Source: JBFWWP01 sp050246115 | GTDB lineage: Bacteria; Planctomycetota; UBA8108; UBA1146; JAJFFE01 | Reading direction: 5' to 3' | Assembly: GCA_050246115.1 (NCBI GenBank) | Contig: JBFWWP010000017.1 | Span: 67,038 to 131,037, forward strand | DNA length: 64,000 bases | Part shown: piece by piece, positions 59,334 through 64,000 of the stretch | Layout: each line of letters begins with the position of its first letter | How positions within the stretch are numbered: the stretch's first letter is position 1 | Notes under the pieces: generated by a model | Told to the model about the DNA's origin: nothing | Database searches by the model: none | The model's input: the letters and a program-made list of their open reading frames with translations, nothing else | Position numbers and translations under genes: made by a program

Positions 59334-62300
59334 CTACAGATTGCAGCTCAAGCTGTCCGGGGTCGGGTCGGGCCCAGGCGCCGGCCACGGAGCCGTCGGT
59401 GGAGGGCCGTTGTTGAACAGGAAGAACACGAGTCGCACGGGATCCGAGATGTCGATCAGCCCGTCGTCGTTCACGTCCGCCGCGTCCAAGCACAGGGGAG
59501 CAGCGCCGCTCGTGAACAGATAGTTCACCATGAAGATGGTGTCGGCAATATTGGTGCTGCCGTCGTTGTTGGCATCGGCGCGAATGAAGTTGCTACTGAG
59601 GTCGAGGTACTCGAAGCCGTTGACGACCGTCACCGAGCCACCCGTTGTCGTCAGAGTGACATCGACGATGGCGGGCCCGGGAGCCATGGGCGTCGAAACG
59701 ACTATGGTCGAAGAGTTGGCGTTCACGATCGTCGCCGGCAATCCACCGAAGGTGATCGTAACGTCCGCAGGCACACTGAGATTCGAGCCGATGAGGCTCA
59801 CTTGCTGTCCTCCCGCCGTGCTTCCCTGAGCGGGGAGGATCTGGGTGATCGTCGGTGGCGCCAAGTAGGTGAACGAGGCGGCCAAAGTAGCGGTCCCCAG
59901 AGTCCCGGTGACGACCACATCGACGACACCCGCTGCATGGGGTGGCGCGACGACGCTGAGCGTTACGGGGTCGACGAGCGTAACGGCCGTCGCCGGCACG
60001 CCGCCGAACGTCACGTTGTCGGTCGCCGTGAACCCGACACCGGTGAGGGTCACGGTGTTGCCGCCGCTGAGCGGCGCCCGGTCGGGTGCGACGCTAGTGA
60101 GCATCAACCCCGGCAGGTACTCGAACGCGGCGAGGAGCACCGCCGACCCGTTGACGTTGGCGACAGCCACGTCGACGAGTCCGGGCGCGTGAGGCGGGGC
60201 CACGAACTCGAGAAGGCTCGGGCTCACGAAGTTGACGCTCGGTGGTGCGGATCCGTCGACGCTCAGCAGGGTGGTTGGCGTGAAGTTCGCGCCCGACACC
60301 GTGACCAGCGTACCCCCGACACTCGAGCCCGAGGTCGGAGCGATTGCGGAGAGAACGGGCGGGTCGTCGTAGGTGAATCCACCAACGAGCGTATCCGTGC
60401 CGTTGCGGTTGCTGACGACGACATCGACCGATCCCGGCGTTCCGGCAGGCGTGGTTGCGGACAACGTCGAGGAGTCGATGAACGCGACGAGCGCTGGGTT
60501 CCCGCCGAAGGTAACCGTGGCGGTCGGGGTGAACCCGGTGCCCGAGATCGTCACCACGTCGCCGCCAAGCGGCGTGCCGTGGGTCGGGTTCAGCGACACC
60601 AAGGAGGGCGGACCGTCGTAGGTGTAGCCCGCCGGGAGCGTACTCATCCCATTGACGTTGGCAACGACCACGCCAACCGCGCCGGGGCCGTGCGCTGGCG
60701 TGACCGCCGATAGCGTGTTCGAGTCGACAAAACTCACGGAAGCGGCGGCGACTCCTCCGAAGGCGACGCCCGCATCGGGGGTGAAACTCGAACCGGTGAT
60801 GGTCACCGTCTGACCGCCGAAGGGTGAGCCAGAAGTCGGCGCGATCGATAGCACGGTCGGGGGTGAGTCGAAGGTGAAAGCGCCGGTCAGGGTCGAGGAG
60901 CCGTTCACCGTCATCACCGAGATGTTGGCGGCTCCGGGGGCGTGGGGCGGAGTAACGACCGCCAAGGTCGTGGAGCTGACGAAGGTGATACTCGCGGCGG
61001 GAATGCCGTCGAAGGTTGCGGTGGTTCCGGCGGTGAAGTCGGTGCCGGTCAGCGTAACCAGGGTACCCCCAAGCGGGCTGCCGTGGTTCGGGGCAGCTCC
61101 CAGCAGGCCGGGCGCGTTGTCGAAGGTGAAGCCGGCAACCAATACGTCGGTACCGTTGACGTTCGCGACGACGACGTCGACCGTGCCAGAGGCATGGGCC
61201 GGTGTGGTGGTCGTCAGGGTCGTCGCATTCACGAACACGACGCTCGCGGCGGGGGTGCCGCCGAACGTGACGGTGGTTCCAACGGTGAAACCGGTGCCAC
61301 TCAGGGTGACGGTGTCGCCGCCGAGCGGTGTCCCGTGGTTCGGGGTCAACGTCGTGAGGTCAGGCGCCGCATCGAACGTGAACCCAGCGGTCAAAGCATC
61401 GGTGCCGTTGACGTTCGCGACGACCACATCCACCACGCCAGGCGCGTGGGAAGGTGTGACCGCGAGCAACGTCGCGGCGTCCACGAAGGTAACGCTCGCC
61501 GCCGGTAAGCCGTCGAACGTCACCGTGGTCGAGGCGGTGAAGCCGCTTCCCGAGATCGTGACGGTGTCGCCGCCGAGAGGCGTTCCATGGTTCGGAGTTA
61601 CCGCGGTGAGATTGGGGGCGTTCCCGAAGACGAAGCTCCCGAGCAGATCATCGCTGCCGTTCTCGTTGGCGACTCCGACGTCGACGATGCCCGACGCGTG
61701 CGCCGGCGTGATCGCGGTGAGCGTCGTGGCATTCACGAAGGTGACGCTCGCGGCGGGGGTACCGCCGAAGGTCACGGTCGTGGTTGCCGTGAAGCCAGTA
61801 CCGGTGAGCGTGACGACGTCGCCGCCGAGCGGGGTGCCGCTGGTCGGGCTGACGGACACGAGGTCCGGTCCGTTGTTGAACGTGAAGCCGTTGGTCAGCG
61901 TGTCGGTGCCGTTGGCGTTGGTGACGACCACGTCGACCGAGCCCGACGCGTGAGCCGGCGTGATCGCGGTGAGCGTCGTGGCGTTCACGAAGGTGACGCC
62001 CGCGGCGGGGGTGCCACCGAAGGTTACGGTCGTGGTTGCCGTGAAGCCAGTACCGGTGAGCGTGACCGACGTGCCGCCGAGCGGGGTGCCGCTCGTGGGG
62101 CTCACGGACACGAGGTCCGGTCCGTCGTTGAACGTGAATCCGTTGATCAGCGTGTCGGTGCCGTTCGAGTTGGTGACGACGACGTCGACCGAGCCCGACG
62201 CATGAGCCGGGGTGACGGCGGTGAGCGTCGTGGCGTTCACGAAGGTGACGCTCGCGGCGGGGGTGCCGCCGAAGGTGACCGTGGTGCCCGCGATGAAACC

Positions 62301-64000
62301 GGTGCCGGTGAGCGTGACCGACGTCCCGCCGAGCGGGGTGCCGCTGGTCGGGCTGAGAGACACGAGGTCCGGTCCGTTGTTGAACGTGAAGCCGCCGACC
62401 AGCGTGTCGGTGCCGTTGGCGTTAGTGACGACAACGTTCACGACGCCCGACGCGTGAGCCGGCGTGACGGCGGTGAGCGTCGTGGCGTTCACGAAGGTGA
62501 CGCTCGCGGCGGGGGTGCCGCCGAAGGTGACCGTGGTCCCTGCGATGAAGCCGGTGCCCGTGAGCGTGACCGACGTCCCGCCGAGCGGGGTTCCGCTGGT
62601 CGGGCTGAGGGACACGAGGTCCGGTCCGTCGTTGAACGTGAAGCCGTTGGTCAGCGTGTCGGTGCCGTTCGAGTTGGTGACGACGACGTCGACGATGCCC
62701 GGCGCATGCGCCGGCGTGACGGCGGTGAGCGTCGTGGCATTCACGAAGGTGACGCTCGCGGCGGGGGTACCGCCGAAGGTGACCGTGGTCCCGGCGATGA
62801 AGCCGGTACCCGTGAGCGTGACCGACGTCCCACCGAGCGGGGTGCCGCTCGTCGGGCTGAGGGACACGAGGTCCGGTCCGTCGTTGAACGTGAATCCGTT
62901 GATCAGCGTGTCGGTGCCGTTCGCGTTGCTGACGACGACGTCAACCAAACCCGACGCGTGCGCCGGGGTGACGGCGGTGACCGTCGTGGCGTTCACGAAG
63001 GTGACGCTCGCGGCGGGCGTACCCCCGAAGGTGACCGTGGTCCCTGCGATGAAACCGGTGCCCGTGAGCGTGACCGACGTCCCACCGAGCGGCGTGCCGC
63101 TCGTGGGGCTCAGAGATACGAGGTCCGGTCCGTCGTTGAACGTGAAGCCGTTGGTCAGCGTGTCGGTGCCGTTGGCGTTCGTGACGACGACGTCGACCGA
63201 ACCCGACGCATGAGCCGGGGTGACGGCAGTGAGCGTCGTGGCATTCACGAAGGTGACGCTCGCGGCGGGGGTGCCACCGAAGGTGACCGTGGTGCCCGCG
63301 ATGAAGCCGGTGCCGGTGAGGGTGACCGACGTCCCACCGAGCGGCGTGCCGCTCGTGGGGCTCAGAGATACGAGGTCCGGTCCGTCGTTGAACGTGAAGC
63401 CGTTGATCAGCGTGTCGGTGCCGTTCGAGTTGGTGACGACGACGTCGACCGAGCCCGACGCGTGAGCCGGGGTGACGGCGGTGAGCGTCGTGGCGTTCAC
63501 GAAGGTGACGCTCGCGGCGGGGGTGCCCCCGAAGGTGACCGTGGTGCCTGCGATGAAGCCAGTGCCCGTGAGCGTGACCGACGTCCCACCGAGCGGGGTG
63601 CCGCTGGTCGGGCTGACGGACACGAGGTTCGGTCCGTCGTTGAACGTGAAGCCGTTGATCAGCGTGTCGGTGCCGTTCGCGTTGCTGACGACGACGTCGA
63701 CCGAGCCCGACGCGTGAGCCGGGGTGACGGCGGTGAGAGTCGTGGCGTTCACGAACGTGACGCTCGCGGCGGGCGTACCACCGAAGGTGACCGTGGTCCC
63801 GGCGATGAAGCCGGTGCCGGTGAGCGTGACCGACGTCCCGCCGAGCGGGGTGCCGCTGGTCGGGCTGAGGGACACGAGGTCCGGTCCGTCGTTGAACGTG
63901 AAGCCGTTGATCAGCGTGTCGGTGCCGTTCGAGTTGGTGACGACGACGTCGACCGAGCCCGACGCGTGAGCCGGGGTGACGGCGGTGAGCGTCGTGGCGT
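59334..64000 (-). CDS. Giant TIG/IPT-repeat surface protein with C-terminal dockerin-like module (5' partial)
   Basis: The frame stays open to the window edge, so the N-terminus is missing; at least 1555 residues are present. It is a chain of 17 IPT/TIG Ig-like domains of about 84 residues plus part of another. Each has a SPTSGTPLGGTSVTLTGTGF loop, VTFGGTPAASVTFVNATTLT, and a VDVVVTNxNGTDTL strand. The repeats nearest the window edge are nearly identical; those toward the C-terminus diverge. The last 85 residues are the dockerin-like module (ADANNDGSTNIADTI, DVNDDGLIDISDPV, PDPTPDSLSC). It is expected to be a long extracellular adhesin-like or scaffold protein. Convergent with the TPR gene, 27 bp apart. 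Confidence 0.9.
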   Translation of the reverse strand, partial: ATTLTAVTPAHASGSVDVVVTNSNGTDTLINGFTFNDGPDLVSLSPTSGTPLGGTSVTLTGTGFIAGTTVTFGGTPAASVTFVNATTLTAVTPAHASGSVDVVVSNANGTDTLINGFTFNDGPNLVSVSPTSGTPLGGTSVTLTGTGFIAGTTVTFGGTPAASVTFVNATTLTAVTPAHASGSVDVVVTNSNGTDTLINGFTFNDGPDLVSLSPTSGTPLGGTSVTLTGTGFIAGTTVTFGGTPAASVTFVNATTLTAVTPAHASGSVDVVVTNANGTDTLTNGFTFNDGPDLVSLSPTSGTPLGGTSVTLTGTGFIAGTTVTFGGTPAASVTFVNATTVTAVTPAHASGLVDVVVSNANGTDTLINGFTFNDGPDLVSLSPTSGTPLGGTSVTLTGTGFIAGTTVTFGGTPAASVTFVNATTLTAVTPAHAPGIVDVVVTNSNGTDTLTNGFTFNDGPDLVSLSPTSGTPLGGTSVTLTGTGFIAGTTVTFGGTPAASVTFVNATTLTAVTPAHASGVVNVVVTNANGTDTLVGGFTFNNGPDLVSLSPTSGTPLGGTSVTLTGTGFIAGTTVTFGGTPAASVTFVNATTLTAVTPAHASGSVDVVVTNSNGTDTLINGFTFNDGPDLVSVSPTSGTPLGGTSVTLTGTGFTATTTVTFGGTPAAGVTFVNATTLTAITPAHASGSVDVVVTNANGTDTLTNGFTFNNGPDLVSVSPTSGTPLGGDVVTLTGTGFTATTTVTFGGTPAASVTFVNATTLTAITPAHASGIVDVGVANENGSDDLLGSFVFGNAPNLTAVTPNHGTPLGGDTVTISGSGFTASTTVTFDGLPAASVTFVDAATLLAVTPSHAPGVVDVVVANVNGTDALTAGFTFDAAPDLTTLTPNHGTPLGGDTVTLSGTGFTVGTTVTFGGTPAASVVFVNATTLTTTTPAHASGTVDVVVANVNGTDVLVAGFTFDNAPGLLGAAPNHGSPLGGTLVTLTGTDFTAGTTATFDGIPAASITFVSSTTLAVVTPPHAPGAANISVMTVNGSSTLTGAFTFDSPPTVLSIAPTSGSPFGGQTVTITGSSFTPDAGVAFGGVAAASVSFVDSNTLSAVTPAHGPGAVGVVVANVNGMSTLPAGYTYDGPPSLVSLNPTHGTPLGGDVVTISGTGFTPTATVTFGGNPALVAFIDSSTLSATTPAGTPGSVDVVVSNRNGTDTLVGGFTYDDPPVLSAIAPTSGSSVGGTLVTVSGANFTPTTLLSVDGSAPPSVNFVSPSLLEFVAPPHAPGLVDVAVANVNGSAVLLAAFEYLPGLMLTSVAPDRAPLSGGNTVTLTGVGFTATDNVTFGGVPATAVTLVDPVTLSVVAPPHAAGVVDVVVTGTLGTATLAASFTYLAPPTITQILPAQGSTAGGQQVSLIGSNLSVPADVTITFGGLPATIVNANSSTIVVSTPMAPGPAIVDVTLTTTGGSVTVVNGFEYLDLSSNFIRADANNDGSTNIADTIFMVNYLFTSGAAPLCLDAADVNDDGLIDISDPVRLVFFLFNNGPPPTAPWPAPGPDPTPDSLSCNL
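61620..64000. repeat. 252-bp tandem repeat array inside the TIG gene
   Basis: From about 61620 to the window edge the gene is made of about nine near-identical 252-bp units, each one TIG domain, in register throughout. Differences are mostly synonymous single bases, some shared between units, which suggests unequal crossover or gene conversion. Copy number may vary between strains and may be misassembled. Confidence 0.9.

Noticed and set aside
61960..63969. Regular 81-codon open frames every 252 bp on the plus strand
   Set aside because: They are the reverse complement of the TIG repeats, each with a chance ATG and TGA in the same place; no ribosome sites.
61620..64000. Possible CRISPR array
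   Set aside because: Units are 252 bp, contiguous, coding and without unique spacers.

Overview
The window is high-GC bacterial DNA with no rRNA gene and no convincing tRNA. Five secreted proteins carry the same duplicated GDxNxDG (dockerin/EF-hand-like) module followed by a short PPP..CxxDPTxD tail. Together with FG-GAP, LamG-like, Ig-like and TIG repeat proteins, a sulfatase-modifying-factor fold protein and an ECF sigma/anti-sigma/CHAT locus, this points to a planctomycete-like organism, perhaps an uncultured deep lineage. That assignment is inference from protein architecture; no marker gene tree was possible.

Layout. 0-3.8 kb: two near-identical copies of an FG-GAP/dockerin-like gene (the first cut by the window edge), each followed by a broken remnant of a beta-helix gene. 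3.8-7.8 kb: a GT4 glycosyltransferase, then ACMSD and kynureninase. 8.1-10.8 kb: three pilin-like genes. 10.9-16.6 kb: on the minus strand, a calcineurin-type phosphoesterase with a LamG-like tail, and a dipeptide-type ABC permease pair with its binding lipoprotein but no ATPase. 17.1-19.5 kb: a MamK-like actin overlapped by a coiled-coil protein with a PilZ-like head. 20.0-21.4 kb: tryptophan 2,3-dioxygenase and kynurenine formamidase. 21.5-25.6 kb: ECF sigma factor, membrane anti-sigma factor and CHAT-domain peptidase-like protein. 25.8-37.4 kb: large surface or exported repeat proteins, with a 17-copy GGGGGAC array between two of them. 37.6-40.8 kb: thiolase, RmlD-like reductase and a glycine-zipper lipoprotein. 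40.9-46.3 kb: 2-aminomuconate deaminase (RidA family), a winged-helix regulator, a VOC protein, 2-aminomuconate-semialdehyde dehydrogenase, a divergent SDR and a DUF1573 protein. 46.6-56.1 kb: housekeeping genes (Nfu-type Fe-S protein, L-2-hydroxyglutarate oxidase, topoisomerase I, Fpg/MutM, ClpC). 56.3-64 kb: a TPR/HExxH peptidase-like protein and a giant TIG-repeat protein running off the window.

How the genes work together. Six genes in four separate places encode most of the tryptophan-kynurenine-2-aminomuconate catabolic route: kynA, kynB, kynU, ACMSD, the semialdehyde dehydrogenase and the deaminase. Kynurenine 3-monooxygenase and 3-hydroxyanthranilate dioxygenase are not in the window. 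The most unusual candidate system is the MamK-like actin coupled by a 4-base overlap to a long coiled-coil protein, with no other magnetosome gene visible. The secreted proteins with dockerin-like modules may share a common sorting or docking mechanism. A family of 43-bp perfect or near-perfect palindromes sits at gene ends, resembling REP elements.
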